A stretch of DNA of 64,000 bases from an uncultured Rhodobacterales bacterium (GTDB taxonomy: Bacteria > Pseudomonadota > Alphaproteobacteria > Rhodobacterales > Rhodobacteraceae): NCBI GenBank assembly GCA_903845215.1, contig CAIMWI010000075.1:62001-126000 (forward strand). Direction: 5' to 3'. The translations under genes and the position numbers were made by a program. Shown here piece after piece: positions 20,485 through 30,756 of the stretch (within the stretch, counting starts at the first letter, position 1; each line of letters begins with the position of its first letter). Below the pieces are notes generated by a model. The model saw only the letters and a program-made list of their open reading frames with translations. It was not told where the DNA came from and made no database searches.

Positions 20485-21192
20485 ATGTCAGACCAAACCC
20501 AACCCCCGATCAACCCCCTGCCGGCCATCACTTGGGCGCTTGCCTTGCCCATGATCGCGATGGAGGTGGTGGTGAATGCAGCCGCGAACGGGCTGGTCGG
20601 CGGGCCGGCGGGGATTGGCTGGCGGGCGCAAGCCATTCAGAATTTCGCTTTTTCGCCGGATTATTTGCGCCAAATGCTGATCCTGTGGCAGTTTCCACTG
20701 GATGGGCTTTATCGCCCCTTTACCTACGCCATGGTCAACGTCGACTTGACGCAGGCGCTGTTTGTCATTGTGATCTTGCTGGCCTTGGGCAAATTCGTCG
20801 GCGAAGTGTTCGCTTGGTGGGCGGTTTTGGCGGTGTTTTTGGTCTCATCCCTGATGGCGGCGCTGGCCTATACGGCGGTGCCTTTTACCCACGGTGGGCT
20901 GATCGGGGGCTATCCGCCGGTTTATGGGTTGATCGGGGCCTTTAGCTACATCCAATGGATGCGCGCATCAGGGGCCGGGGCAGCGCGCTTGCGGGCTTTT
21001 CAGTTGATCGGCTTTTTGATGGGCTTTCGCATCCTATTTGGCATCTTTTCGCTGGTGGCTTATGGCTATGACCAAAGCATCGGTTGGGATTGGGTTGCAG
21101 AGCTTGCAGGCTTTGCCACGGGGTTCTTGCTGTCTTTCGCCGTCAGTCCTGGTGGGTGGGGCAGGCTTTTGGCCTCTGTTCGGCGGCGTTAA
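20485..21192 (+). CDS. Rhomboid-fold membrane protein, predicted catalytically inactive
   Basis: Polytopic rhomboid-like architecture; the GxSG region reads [12 protein letters not shown] and the TM6 His region reads AELAGFATG. Confidence 0.7.
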   Translation: MSDQTQPPINPLPAITWALALPMIAMEVVVNAAANGLVGGPAGIGWRAQAIQNFAFSPDYLRQMLILWQFPLDGLYRPFTYAMVNVDLTQALFVIVILLALGKFVGEVFAWWAVLAVFLVSSLMAALAYTAVPFTHGGLIGGYPPVYGLIGAFSYIQWMRASGAGAARLRAFQLIGFLMGFRILFGIFSLVAYGYDQSIGWDWVAELAGFATGFLLSFAVSPGGWGRLLASVRRR

Positions 21193-22727
21193 GTCCGTCT
21201 GCGCAGAGCAGCAAAGTCTTTCAGCTTAAACGCCCCCAAAGCGGTGCCTGCACCGAAATAGGCCGCAATCCCCAAAGCACACAGACCCGCCAGCGCCGGA
21301 TAGCGCCAAAAGGCCAAGTGCAAAGCCGATGTCAGCGCCCAAGCGGCAGCCCATAAAACCACCCCCATCACAGCACAAGCCGCCACGATGCGCGGCAGAC
21401 GCTGCAAAAACCTTGCATCAAACCGCGCTTCAGGCCCCATGCGGCGCGATCCCCACCACAATTGGCCCACCATAACCCAGCCCGCAAGAGTTGTGGCCCA
21501 AGCGGCGGCGGAAAAGCCCAGATAGGGCAACATCCCCACCGCCATGGCGGCGTTGGTGATCATCGACACAACGGCATAGCGAAACGGGCTGCGGCTGTCT
21601 TCGCGGGCGTAAAACAGGGGCTGCAAGACCTTGTGCAGCACAAAAGCGGGTAGCCCAAGGCCGTAAATCGCCAGAACTAGGGCGGTGGCTTGGGTGTCTT
21701 GGTTGCGAAAGGCGCCGCGTTCATACAATACGGAACACAAGGGTTCGGCCAGCACAGCCAGCGCCACGGCGGCGGGCAGGGTCATGGCCAGCGCAAACTC
21801 TGCCCCGCGGTTGAAAGACGCGCGCCCGCCTTCGGCATCGCCTGCCCGCAAGCGGCGCGACAGGTCGGGCAGCAGCACCGTGCCAATCGCAATCCCCACC
21901 ACGCCCAAGGGCAACTGATACAGCCTGTCAGCATAAGACAGCCACGCCACCGCCCCTTCGGTAAAGCTGGCCACTTGCCGACCCACCAGCAGATTGATCT
22001 GCACCACGCCGCCTGCCAGCACTGCAGGGCCTGCGATCATGGCCAGTCGCGCCAAATCCGCCGTCCAGCGCGGGATGCCAAAGCTGAAGCGATAGCCGAT
22101 CTTGTGCGCTGACACCCAAGTGAACGCCAGTTGCGCCACCCCCGTCAGCGGCACGGTCCACGACAGGGTCAGCCCCATATCCCATCCCGCCCAAACCGCC
22201 ACGGTCATCGCGGCGATAAAGACCAAGTTCATCAAGACCGGCACAAAGGATGCTTCGGAAAAATGGCCATGCGTGGTCAAAATGCCCGACAACAGCGCCA
22301 CCAGCGAGATGAACAGGATATATGAAAACGAAATCTGGCCGAAGGTCACCGCCAGATCAAACCGCTCTCCGGTAAAGCCAGACGCCATAGCCCAGACCAG
22401 CCAAGGCATGGCCAGCGTGCCGATCACGGTAAAGGCCAACAAAAGCGTCACCATGCCGTTCCACGCATCGCGGGCAAAGCCTGCGGCATCCTCGCCCCCT
22501 TCCAGCTTTTTGGCAAACATCGGCACAAAGGCCATGTTGAACGCGCCTTCGGCAAAGAAGCGGCGAAACATGTTGGGCAAGGAAAAGGCGACCAAGAACG
22601 CCTCGGCCACGGGGCCGGTGCCCAGATAGGCCGCCATCATCACATCGCGGGCAAAGCCTGTGCCACGCGAAATCAGTGTCCAACCGCCCACGGTCAGAAT
22701 GTTGCGAACAAGCGATTGCGGTTTCAT
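21189..22727 (-). CDS. murJ: Lipid II flippase MurJ (MviN)
   Basis: SRGTGFARDVMMAAYLGTGPVAEAFLVAFSLPNMFRRFFAEGAFNMAFVP. Confidence 0.95.
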   Translation of the reverse strand: MKPQSLVRNILTVGGWTLISRGTGFARDVMMAAYLGTGPVAEAFLVAFSLPNMFRRFFAEGAFNMAFVPMFAKKLEGGEDAAGFARDAWNGMVTLLLAFTVIGTLAMPWLVWAMASGFTGERFDLAVTFGQISFSYILFISLVALLSGILTTHGHFSEASFVPVLMNLVFIAAMTVAVWAGWDMGLTLSWTVPLTGVAQLAFTWVSAHKIGYRFSFGIPRWTADLARLAMIAGPAVLAGGVVQINLLVGRQVASFTEGAVAWLSYADRLYQLPLGVVGIAIGTVLLPDLSRRLRAGDAEGGRASFNRGAEFALAMTLPAAVALAVLAEPLCSVLYERGAFRNQDTQATALVLAIYGLGLPAFVLHKVLQPLFYAREDSRSPFRYAVVSMITNAAMAVGMLPYLGFSAAAWATTLAGWVMVGQLWWGSRRMGPEARFDARFLQRLPRIVAACAVMGVVLWAAAWALTSALHLAFWRYPALAGLCALGIAAYFGAGTALGAFKLKDFAALRRRT

Positions 22728-22728
22728 G

Positions 22729-25512
22729 TTATCCTTGCGCCCGTTCGGCCCCTTCGGCAATCGCCTGCCGCAGCTTGCGGTCCAGGTTTTCTTGCCGATT
22801 TTTGGCGTGCAGCTTTAGGCCGAACATGTCTTTGACATAAAAGGCATCGACCACCTGCGCCCCATAGGTCGCAATGACGGCAGAGGCAATATAGATGTGA
22901 TTGGCCGCCAAAGTGCGGGTCAGATCGAACAACAGGCCGGGCCTGTCGCGGGTGTCGACCTCGATGATGGTGTAGATTTCAGAGCCTTCGTTGTCAAAGG
23001 TGATATGGGTGGGAAAGCGAAACTCGCGGTCACGTTTTTTCACCTTGTCGCGGTCTGCAAGGGCGGTGCGCGGGCGCACCTCGCCCTTAAGGGTCTTGTC
23101 GATCATCGCCTGCAAGCGTTGCAGTTTTGAAACTTCGTAAGGATGCCCTTCGATATCTTGCACCCAAAACACCGCCGTGGCGTAGCCGTCTTTGGATGTA
23201 TAGGTCCGCGCATCGACCACATTGGCCCCCACCAAGGCCAAGGCCCCCGCAAGGCGCGAGAAGATGCCCGGATGATCCACCAGCGCAAAGCAGGCACGGG
23301 TGGCATCGCGGGTGGGTTCGGGGTGCAGATCGATGCGGATTTCGTCGTTGGGCAGGTCTAACAGCAGGCGGGCAAAGGCTTCTTGAGTGTCCGTGCTTAG
23401 GCCATGCCAATAGGGGTCGTAATGGCGGGCGGTTTCGCGGGTGACTTGTTCCTCGTTCCACTCTGACAGGCGGGCGCGCAGGGCGCTGCGGCTGTCTTCG
23501 ACGGCACGTTCGCGGCTGATCGTTTCTAGCCCACCTTCCAGCGCCTCGGCGGTTAGGGTGTACAACTGGCGCAGCAGCATGGCTTTCCAGTTGTTCCATG
23601 TGCCCGGCCCTACGCCGCGAATATCGCATACGGTCAGCACCGTCAGCAAATCCAGCCGCTTGCGGGTTTCCACCGCTTTGGCAAAATCGCGCACCGTGCG
23701 CGGGTCGCCCACATCGCGCTTTTGCGCCATGTCAGACATCAGCAGGTGATAGCGCACCAGCCATTCCACCGTCTCGGTCTCTTCGGCCGTAAGCCCCAGC
23801 CGCGGGCAAATCCGCCGCGCGAGTTGCGCGCCGATGATGGAATGATCCTCGGGGCGGCCCTTGCCGATGTCATGCAAAAGCAAAGCCACATAGATGATCC
23901 GCCGGTTGACCCCGTCTTTCAGAATACCACTGACCACGGGCAATTCTTCGATCAACTCGCCGCGTTCGATCTGCGCAAGGCACGAGACGCATTGGATGAT
24001 GTGTTCATCCACCGTGTAATGGTGGTAGACGTTAAACTGCATCATGGCGACGATGTTTTCAAACTCAGGGATAAAGGCCGACAGCACCCCCAATTCGTTC
24101 ATTCGCCGCAGCGGGCGTTCGGGGTTGCCGTGATCCAAGAGCAGGCTCAGGAAAATTTGCACTGCCGCCGGATCATCGCGCAGATGATCGTCGATCAAAT
24201 GCAAGTTTGACGCCAAAAGCCGCATCATGTTGGGGTGTAAAAGATACCCTGTCCGCAACGCCTCTTCAAAAACGCGCAGAATGTTCAGCGGGTCTGACAG
24301 GAATTTCTTAGGGTCCGCCGCATCCAAACGCCCTTGCATCAGCTTGAAACCAGCAGCCACCTTGCGGCGGTTCAAAAAGCCGATGATGCGGGCTTCGGGC
24401 TTGGCGTGGCGGGCCTCTAGTTCGGTCAGGAAGATACGGGTGAGTTCACCGACACGGGTGGCGTGGCGGAAATAATCCTGCATGAAATGTTCCACCGCCC
24501 GCCTGCCACCATAATCTCGGTAGTTCATCCGCTCGGCCACTTCGACTTGCAGGTCAAAGGTCAGCTGGTCGGTGGTGCGTTTGGTGATGTAGTGCATATG
24601 GCTGCGCGCGGCCCAGAGGAAGTTTTCGGCGCGCTGGAAGATGGCGAATTCTTCGGCCGTCAACAGGCCCGCGCCTACCAAGCCTTCGGCGGAAGGCACA
24701 CGGTGCAGATATTTGCCGATCCAATACAATGTTTGCAGGTCGCGCAGACCGCCTTTGGCCTCTTTGACATTGGGTTCCAGCACATAGCGCTGACCGCCTT
24801 GGCGTTTGTGCCTTTCGGCGCGTTCGGCAAGTTTGGCGTCAATGAATTCGCGCCCTGTGGTGCGAAACAGGTCTGACCAAAGCTTGTCGTCCAATTCATT
24901 GGCAAGGGTTTGATCGCCGGTGATATAGCGATGTTCCAAAAGCGCGGTGCGGATCGTGATATCCTCGCGCCCTAGGCGCAGGCAGTCTTTGACCGTGCGG
25001 CTGGAATGGCCGACTTTCAGTTTCAGATCCCATAGGATGTACAGCAGCGTTTCAATCACGCTTTCGGCACGCGGGGTGATTTTCCATGGGTACAAAAACA
25101 GCAGGTCCACGTCCGATTGCGGCGCCATTTCCGATCGGCCAAAGCCGCCGACGGCCAGCACACACAGGCGTTCGGCATCGCTTTTGACCTGCAAAGGGTG
25201 CAACATCTCAGCCGCTTCAAACGCCACCAAAAGAAGGCAATCCGTCAAGCACGCTTGCGAGTGGGTCAGCGGCAAGGCGTTGCGCGGATCGCGCGCAAAG
25301 GCACGTTCCAGGGTGATGTTGGCACTTGCCTTTGCGTCTGCCAAAAGGCGCGCCACTTGGGTGCGGGCCGTGCGGATGTCGGGCTTTCCGGCACAGGCGC
25401 TGGCGACCAGCGGGCGCAGGGTGGTTATGTCCAGCACGGCGTCTTGGGGCAGCAGCAGGGGCTGATCCCTTGGCTGCAGTTTGTCAGTGGTGCCTGCGGA
25501 TGCAGCCACCAC
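22729..25512 (-). CDS. glnD: Bifunctional uridylyltransferase/uridylyl-removing enzyme
   Basis: VGGFGRSEMAPQSDVDLLFL nucleotidyltransferase motif, HD domain LLLHDIGKGR, two C-terminal ACT domains. Confidence 0.96.
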   Translation of the reverse strand: MVAASAGTTDKLQPRDQPLLLPQDAVLDITTLRPLVASACAGKPDIRTARTQVARLLADAKASANITLERAFARDPRNALPLTHSQACLTDCLLLVAFEAAEMLHPLQVKSDAERLCVLAVGGFGRSEMAPQSDVDLLFLYPWKITPRAESVIETLLYILWDLKLKVGHSSRTVKDCLRLGREDITIRTALLEHRYITGDQTLANELDDKLWSDLFRTTGREFIDAKLAERAERHKRQGGQRYVLEPNVKEAKGGLRDLQTLYWIGKYLHRVPSAEGLVGAGLLTAEEFAIFQRAENFLWAARSHMHYITKRTTDQLTFDLQVEVAERMNYRDYGGRRAVEHFMQDYFRHATRVGELTRIFLTELEARHAKPEARIIGFLNRRKVAAGFKLMQGRLDAADPKKFLSDPLNILRVFEEALRTGYLLHPNMMRLLASNLHLIDDHLRDDPAAVQIFLSLLLDHGNPERPLRRMNELGVLSAFIPEFENIVAMMQFNVYHHYTVDEHIIQCVSCLAQIERGELIEELPVVSGILKDGVNRRIIYVALLLHDIGKGRPEDHSIIGAQLARRICPRLGLTAEETETVEWLVRYHLLMSDMAQKRDVGDPRTVRDFAKAVETRKRLDLLTVLTVCDIRGVGPGTWNNWKAMLLRQLYTLTAEALEGGLETISRERAVEDSRSALRARLSEWNEEQVTRETARHYDPYWHGLSTDTQEAFARLLLDLPNDEIRIDLHPEPTRDATRACFALVDHPGIFSRLAGALALVGANVVDARTYTSKDGYATAVFWVQDIEGHPYEVSKLQRLQAMIDKTLKGEVRPRTALADRDKVKKRDREFRFPTHITFDNEGSEIYTIIEVDTRDRPGLLFDLTRTLAANHIYIASAVIATYGAQVVDAFYVKDMFGLKLHAKNRQENLDRKLRQAIAEGAERAQG

Positions 25513-25514
25513 CG

Positions 25515-26711
25515 TTAGAATCCTGCCCGGCCCGAACCCGGGCCGCCCGTGAAGCTGCGCTGCGCGGGATCAATGACTGTGACCTGTTGGTTGACGATCT
25601 GCGCCACAGCCAAGCCGCGCTCGTTCGTGCCATTGGGCAGAAAGCGGAAGATGCCGTTCACACCCACAAAGCCCGCGCCTTGCGTCAGGCCACTTGGGCC
25701 AAGCGCGCCCAGCCCACTTTGCTTGACCAAGGCCCCGATGGCCGCCATGCCATCATAAGCAAGACCCGCAGTGGCATGGGGCGCTGCCCCATAGGCCGTT
25801 TGATAGCGGGCCAGAAACTGTTGCGCCAAGCCGGGGTCTGGCAGGGCAAACCAACCGCCTTGCACGCCGGGTTGGGTCAGGTTTGCCACCGGAATATCCC
25901 AGCGCGTAAGGCCAATGTATTGCGTGGTGACAGGATCAACCCCGTTTTCCATCAGCAACTGGGTCAGCAAGGGCAATGCGCCCCCCGTATCGGCTGTCAA
26001 GAACACCGCCTGAGATGACGATGCTTGGGCAGAGGCGGCGATGTCAGTCACAGCTTGGACAATACCGTTCTGGCTGAACTGGTAGCTGCCAACAGCGGCA
26101 ACCGACCCTCCGGCCGCCACAACGGCGGATTCGATGGCGGCCTTGCCCACCTCTCCCGCAGCGGTTTGGTCCGATACCACCATAATGCGTGCCAGCCCTT
26201 TGGTCACGGCATAGGAGGCCAGACGATTGGCCGTGCTGTCAAAGGTTTGGCCTAGAATAAACACGTTGCCACCGGCGATGGCAGGGTTGTTTGAAAAGCT
26301 GATCACAGCCACCCCACGCCCCGCCACTGCCGCACCAGCCATGTTCGCCTCGGCGCCATAAAATGGGCCGAGGATGATCTTGGCACCGTCGTCCACGGCC
26401 TTGCTGGACATGGTGGCCGCGATGTCGGGGTCGGCCGCGGTGGCATAAACGCGCAGATCAATCTGCACATCGCCCAGATCGGCAATGGCCATCCGCGCGG
26501 CATTCTCTAAACCGATGGCAATCAAATCATCGCTCGCCTCGCCCGACCCCGAAGGCACCAGCAGCGCCACGGCCACCCGCGTATCGGTGAAACTGGGCGT
26601 GGCCTGTCCCGAAGGGGCCGCCGTTTCGCACGCACTAAGCACGGCCAAACTGGCCAAAGCGACAGCCAGATGGGAAAGGCGCGCAACAAAACGGGCGAAC
26701 AGGGCTGGCAT
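25515..26711 (-). CDS. LpoA/LppC-like lipoprotein (penicillin-binding protein activator family)
   Basis: Lipobox LAVLSACE; periplasmic-binding fold; divergent from rsmI-yraN. Confidence 0.8.
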   Translation of the reverse strand: MPALFARFVARLSHLAVALASLAVLSACETAAPSGQATPSFTDTRVAVALLVPSGSGEASDDLIAIGLENAARMAIADLGDVQIDLRVYATAADPDIAATMSSKAVDDGAKIILGPFYGAEANMAGAAVAGRGVAVISFSNNPAIAGGNVFILGQTFDSTANRLASYAVTKGLARIMVVSDQTAAGEVGKAAIESAVVAAGGSVAAVGSYQFSQNGIVQAVTDIAASAQASSSQAVFLTADTGGALPLLTQLLMENGVDPVTTQYIGLTRWDIPVANLTQPGVQGGWFALPDPGLAQQFLARYQTAYGAAPHATAGLAYDGMAAIGALVKQSGLGALGPSGLTQGAGFVGVNGIFRFLPNGTNERGLAVAQIVNQQVTVIDPAQRSFTGGPGSGRAGF

Positions 26712-26845
26712 CGAACTCTCCTAACCTGCGATTGGGGTCAGAAATGCCGGGCAAATCCGCCCGTTCCCCCTCGCCCCTTGACGAAGGTCAGAGTAAGCGG
26801 AACCACAGGTGATGTAAACTTGGCCGAACACAAAGGAGGCGGAAG

Positions 26846-27715
26846 ATGCGCAGTTGGACACAAAGCCCCAATGCCCTTCAACCGGGCCTGCACTTTGTCG
26901 CAACGCCCATCGGGGCCGCGCGCGACATCACGCTGCGCGCACTTGATATTCTGGCAGGGGCAGATGTCTTGGCTGCCGAAGACACCCGAACCCTGCGTCA
27001 CCTGATGGAAATGCACGGCGTGGCGCTGAATGGGCGGATGGTGCTGGCCTATCACGACCACAATGGCGACCAAATGCGCCCGCGCCTGATTGAGGCGTTA
27101 AAGGCCGGAAAATCAGTGGCCTACGCATCAGAGGCGGGCACGCCTTTGGTGGCAGACCCGGGATTTCAACTGGCCCGCGCAGCGATTGATGCAGGTCTGA
27201 CGGTGCTGGCAGCCCCCGGGCCTTCGGCCCTGCTTTGTGCGCTGAGTGTCTCGGGATTGCCCACCGATCGCTTCTTTTTCGCAGGCTTTCTGCCACCAAA
27301 ATCCGCGGGCCGCAAAACCGCCCTGCGGGAATTGGCTCAGGTGCCCGGATCGATCATATTTTATGAATCTCCCAGAAGAATTGCGGCCTGCCTTCGTGAT
27401 ATGATTGAGGTGCTTGGCCCAAACCGACAGGCCGCCATCTGTCGGGAACTGACCAAGCGATTCGAAGAAATCTTGCGCGGCACTTTGGCCGAACTGTCCG
27501 AAAATCTGGATGGGCGGGATTTGAAGGGGGAAATCGTGGTGGTGGTTGATCGGGCTGATCCGGTTCAAGCCGACGCCCAAACTGTGGAAGATGCCTTGCG
27601 CGAAGCTTTGAAAACCCTGTCCAGCAAAGATGCTGCAGCCCAAGTGGCCCAAGCTTTCGGCCTGACCCGCCGCGATCTTTACCAGCTGGCCCTGTCTTTG
27701 GGGCCCCGCCCATGA
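26846..27715 (+). CDS. rsmI: 16S rRNA 2'-O-methyltransferase RsmI
   Basis: ATPIGAARDITLRALDILAGADVLAAEDTR, YHDHN, SEAGTPLVADPGF, FYESPRR. Confidence 0.95.
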   Translation: MRSWTQSPNALQPGLHFVATPIGAARDITLRALDILAGADVLAAEDTRTLRHLMEMHGVALNGRMVLAYHDHNGDQMRPRLIEALKAGKSVAYASEAGTPLVADPGFQLARAAIDAGLTVLAAPGPSALLCALSVSGLPTDRFFFAGFLPPKSAGRKTALRELAQVPGSIIFYESPRRIAACLRDMIEVLGPNRQAAICRELTKRFEEILRGTLAELSENLDGRDLKGEIVVVVDRADPVQADAQTVEDALREALKTLSSKDAAAQVAQAFGLTRRDLYQLALSLGPRP

Positions 27716-28077
27716 CCCGCGCCGCGCGGGGAAAGACATCCTACCACGCGGGCCTTGCCGCCGAAGATCAGGTGTCGCAGCTATACGACCGCTCTGGCCG
27801 CCCTGTTATAGCGCGCCGCTGGCGTGGCACCATGGGCGAGATTGATCTGATCGTCCGCGAAGGCGACACAGTCGTTTTCATCGAAGTCAAGAAAAGCAGC
27901 ACCCATGCATTGGCCGCCGAACATCTGACCTGGCCGCAACAACGCCGCATCATGGCCACCGCGTCAGAGTTTGTGGGCGGCGAACCGGCGGGTCAATTGA
28001 CCGACATGCGCTTTGATGTGGCCTTAGTCGACGGGCAGGGCCGCATCGAAATCATCGAAAATGCCCTTGCTGCGTAA
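27712..28077 (+). CDS. yraN: YraN/UPF0102 endonuclease-like protein
   Basis: GEIDLIVREGDTVVFIEVKKS. Confidence 0.9.
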   Translation: MTRAARGKTSYHAGLAAEDQVSQLYDRSGRPVIARRWRGTMGEIDLIVREGDTVVFIEVKKSSTHALAAEHLTWPQQRRIMATASEFVGGEPAGQLTDMRFDVALVDGQGRIEIIENALAA

Positions 28078-28149
28078 GCTACGTCCACCAGATCAATTGC
28101 ATCTTGCCACGGGCTAGGCCATTGAGAGGACCAGATCAAGGAGACAGCC

Positions 28150-29100
28150 ATGGCCCTGAAAGTTGCTTTGCAAATGGATCCGATCGGATCTGTAAACATC
28201 AATGCGGATAGCACTTACCGCATTGGCCTTGAAGCACAGGCGCGTGGGCATAGCCTGTTTTATTACGCGCCAGACCGTTTGGCCTTTGTCGAAGGCCGGG
28301 TGATCGCGCGTGGCTTTCCCATCGAACTGCGCCGCGAACTTGGCAACCATGTGGCCTTTGGCCCTGAAACCGAGGTGGATCTTGCCGATATGGATGTGGT
28401 CTGGCTGCGCCAAGACCCGCCTTTTGACATGGGCTACATCACCACCACCCATCTGTTAGACATGATCCATCCCAAAACCTTGGTCGTCAACGACCCCTTC
28501 TGGGTGCGCAACTGCCCTGAGAAGCTGTTGGTCCTGCAATTTCCCGACCTGACCCCGCCCACCGCCGTCTCGCGTGATCTGGCCACGATCCGCGCGTTCA
28601 AGGCCAAGCATGGCGATATCATCCTCAAGCCGCTGTATGGCAATGGTGGTGCGGGCGTGTTTCGGCTGGACCCGAACGATCGCAACCTGTCTAGCCTGTT
28701 CGAGCTGTTCACCTCGATGAGCCGCGAGCCGTTGATCGTTCAGAAATTCTTGCCCGACGTGGCCAAGGGCGACAAGCGGATCATCCTTGTCGACGGCGAA
28801 CCTGTGGGTGCTATCAACCGCGTTCCCCAGCCCGGTGAAACGCGCTCGAACATGCACGTGGGCGGTCGTCCGGAAAAGATCGGCCTTACCGCGCGCGATC
28901 TGGAAATCTGCGCTGCTATCGGCCCGACCTTGCGCGAAAAGGGGCAGGTTTTTGTCGGCATCGACGTGATTGGCGATTGGCTGACCGAGATCAACGTCAC
29001 CTCCCCCACCGGAATTCAAGAGCTTGAGCGGTTTGACGGCACCAACACCGCCGCCCGCATCTGGGAAGTGATCGAGGCCAAAATTGCCGCCCGCCTTTAG
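28150..29100 (+). CDS. gshB: Glutathione synthase
   Basis: [54 protein letters not shown]. Confidence 0.96.
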   Translation: MALKVALQMDPIGSVNINADSTYRIGLEAQARGHSLFYYAPDRLAFVEGRVIARGFPIELRRELGNHVAFGPETEVDLADMDVVWLRQDPPFDMGYITTTHLLDMIHPKTLVVNDPFWVRNCPEKLLVLQFPDLTPPTAVSRDLATIRAFKAKHGDIILKPLYGNGGAGVFRLDPNDRNLSSLFELFTSMSREPLIVQKFLPDVAKGDKRIILVDGEPVGAINRVPQPGETRSNMHVGGRPEKIGLTARDLEICAAIGPTLREKGQVFVGIDVIGDWLTEINVTSPTGIQELERFDGTNTAARIWEVIEAKIAARL

Positions 29101-30611
29101 CCCTTGGCCGAACTGCCCAGCCGATAGCTGACCGCCTCGGCGAGGTGTGGCCGTTTCACCGCGGCCGCGCCGTCCAGATCGGCGATGGTACGCGCCACGC
29201 GCAAAATGCGGTGGTAGCCCCGCGCTGTCAGGCCAAAGCGTTCGGCCACGCGGCCCAACAACTCGCGGCTTTCGGCATCGGGGCTGGCGATGTCTTCCAG
29301 CAGCGCGCCCTCGCTGTCGGCATTCACCCGCACTGCGGAATGGTCTTTGAACCGCGCGGCCTGCACGGCGCGTGCCCTTTCCACCCGTCGTGCGACTGTT
29401 GCCGATGTCTCCCCCGTGGCGGGCAAATCAAGGTCAGTATAGGCCACCGGTGGCACATCAACGCGCAGATCAAAGCGGTCCATCAAGGGGCCCGAAATCC
29501 GCCCCAAATATTCTTCCCCACACAGCGGCACCCGCGCACAGGCGCGGGCGGGGTCAGTCATATAGCCGCATTTGCACGGATTGGCGGCGGCAATCAGCAA
29601 GAACCGGCAGGGATAGCGCACATGCGCATTCGCCCGCGCCACGACGATATCGCCGGTTTCGATCGGCTGGCGCAGGGTTTCCAGCACGGGGCGGGGGAAT
29701 TCGGGGAATTCGTCTAAAAACAGCACGCCGTTGTGCGCCAAACTCACCTCCCCCGGTTTGGCTCCCTTGCCCCCCCCCACAATCGCCGCCATCGAGGCCG
29801 TGTGGTGCGGTTCGCGAAAGGGCCGTGCGCGGTTGATGCCGCCCTCGCTCAGCAATCCGGCCAGCGAATGGATCATCGAGGTTTCCAGCGCCTCTCCTGC
29901 CGACAAGGGTGGCAATATCCCCGCCATCCGTGCCGCCAGCATCGACTTACCCGACCCCGGAGAGCCGATCATCAGCATATGGTGCCGCCCTGCAGCGGCA
30001 ATTTCCAATGCCCGCTTGGCGCGTTCTTGCCCCTTCACATCGCGCAGATCGCGCCCCGCAGGGGTTGCCAGAACTTCGCCCGCTTGTGCTGCAGCTAAGG
30101 GGTGCCGCCCGGTGAAATGCGCCACCACCTCGCCCAAAGAGGCCGCCGCCCAAACCGTGGTGGCCCCCACCCAAGCCGCCTCTGCCCCGCAGGCCTTGGG
30201 GCAAAGCAGAGCTTTGTCTTCCGCTGCCGCAGCCACCGCCGCAGGCAAAGCCCCCAGCACAGGCATCAACCGCCCATCCAGCGACAATTCACCCAAGCTG
30301 ACCACGCCTTCGACCGCGTCCTTGGGCAAAATGTCAATCGCCGCCAGCACCGCCAAGGCAATCGGCAAATCGAAATGCGATCCCTCTTTGGGCAGATCGG
30401 CCGGCGACAGGTTCACCATGATGCGTTTGGAGGGCAAAGCAATCGCCATCGCATTCAGCGCCGCCTTCACCCGTTCGCGCGCCTCTGACACGGCCTTATC
30501 GGCCAATCCCACCACCCCGAAATAAGGCATCCCGGGGGCCACGGCGCACTGCACCTCGACCATGCGGGCGTCTATCCCTTCAAAGGCCACCGTATAGGCC
30601 ACTGCCACCAT
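29097..30611 (-). CDS. YifB/ComM-family Mg-chelatase-like AAA ATPase
   Basis: [47 protein letters not shown]. Confidence 0.94.
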   Translation of the reverse strand: MVAVAYTVAFEGIDARMVEVQCAVAPGMPYFGVVGLADKAVSEARERVKAALNAMAIALPSKRIMVNLSPADLPKEGSHFDLPIALAVLAAIDILPKDAVEGVVSLGELSLDGRLMPVLGALPAAVAAAAEDKALLCPKACGAEAAWVGATTVWAAASLGEVVAHFTGRHPLAAAQAGEVLATPAGRDLRDVKGQERAKRALEIAAAGRHHMLMIGSPGSGKSMLAARMAGILPPLSAGEALETSMIHSLAGLLSEGGINRARPFREPHHTASMAAIVGGGKGAKPGEVSLAHNGVLFLDEFPEFPRPVLETLRQPIETGDIVVARANAHVRYPCRFLLIAAANPCKCGYMTDPARACARVPLCGEEYLGRISGPLMDRFDLRVDVPPVAYTDLDLPATGETSATVARRVERARAVQAARFKDHSAVRVNADSEGALLEDIASPDAESRELLGRVAERFGLTARGYHRILRVARTIADLDGAAAVKRPHLAEAVSYRLGSSAKG

Positions 30612-30676
30612 GCCAAGCCTCCCCATCCCCGCCACAAGGGATAGCGCCAGAAAGCTTAACGAACGGTAAACCGCCC

Positions 30677-30727
30677 CTTCATCTTGGCGCAAATACTCCA
30701 CGGGGGTGCGGGGGTGTGAAACCCCCG
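30677..30727 (-). repeat. Dispersed intergenic repeat, copy C
   Basis: CTTCATCTTGGCGCAAATACTCCACGGGGGTGCGGGGGTGTGAAACCCCCG; 49/51 identical to copy D. Confidence 0.85.
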
Positions 30728-30756
30728 CGGCTTAGGTTGGCCTGGGTGATCCTGCC

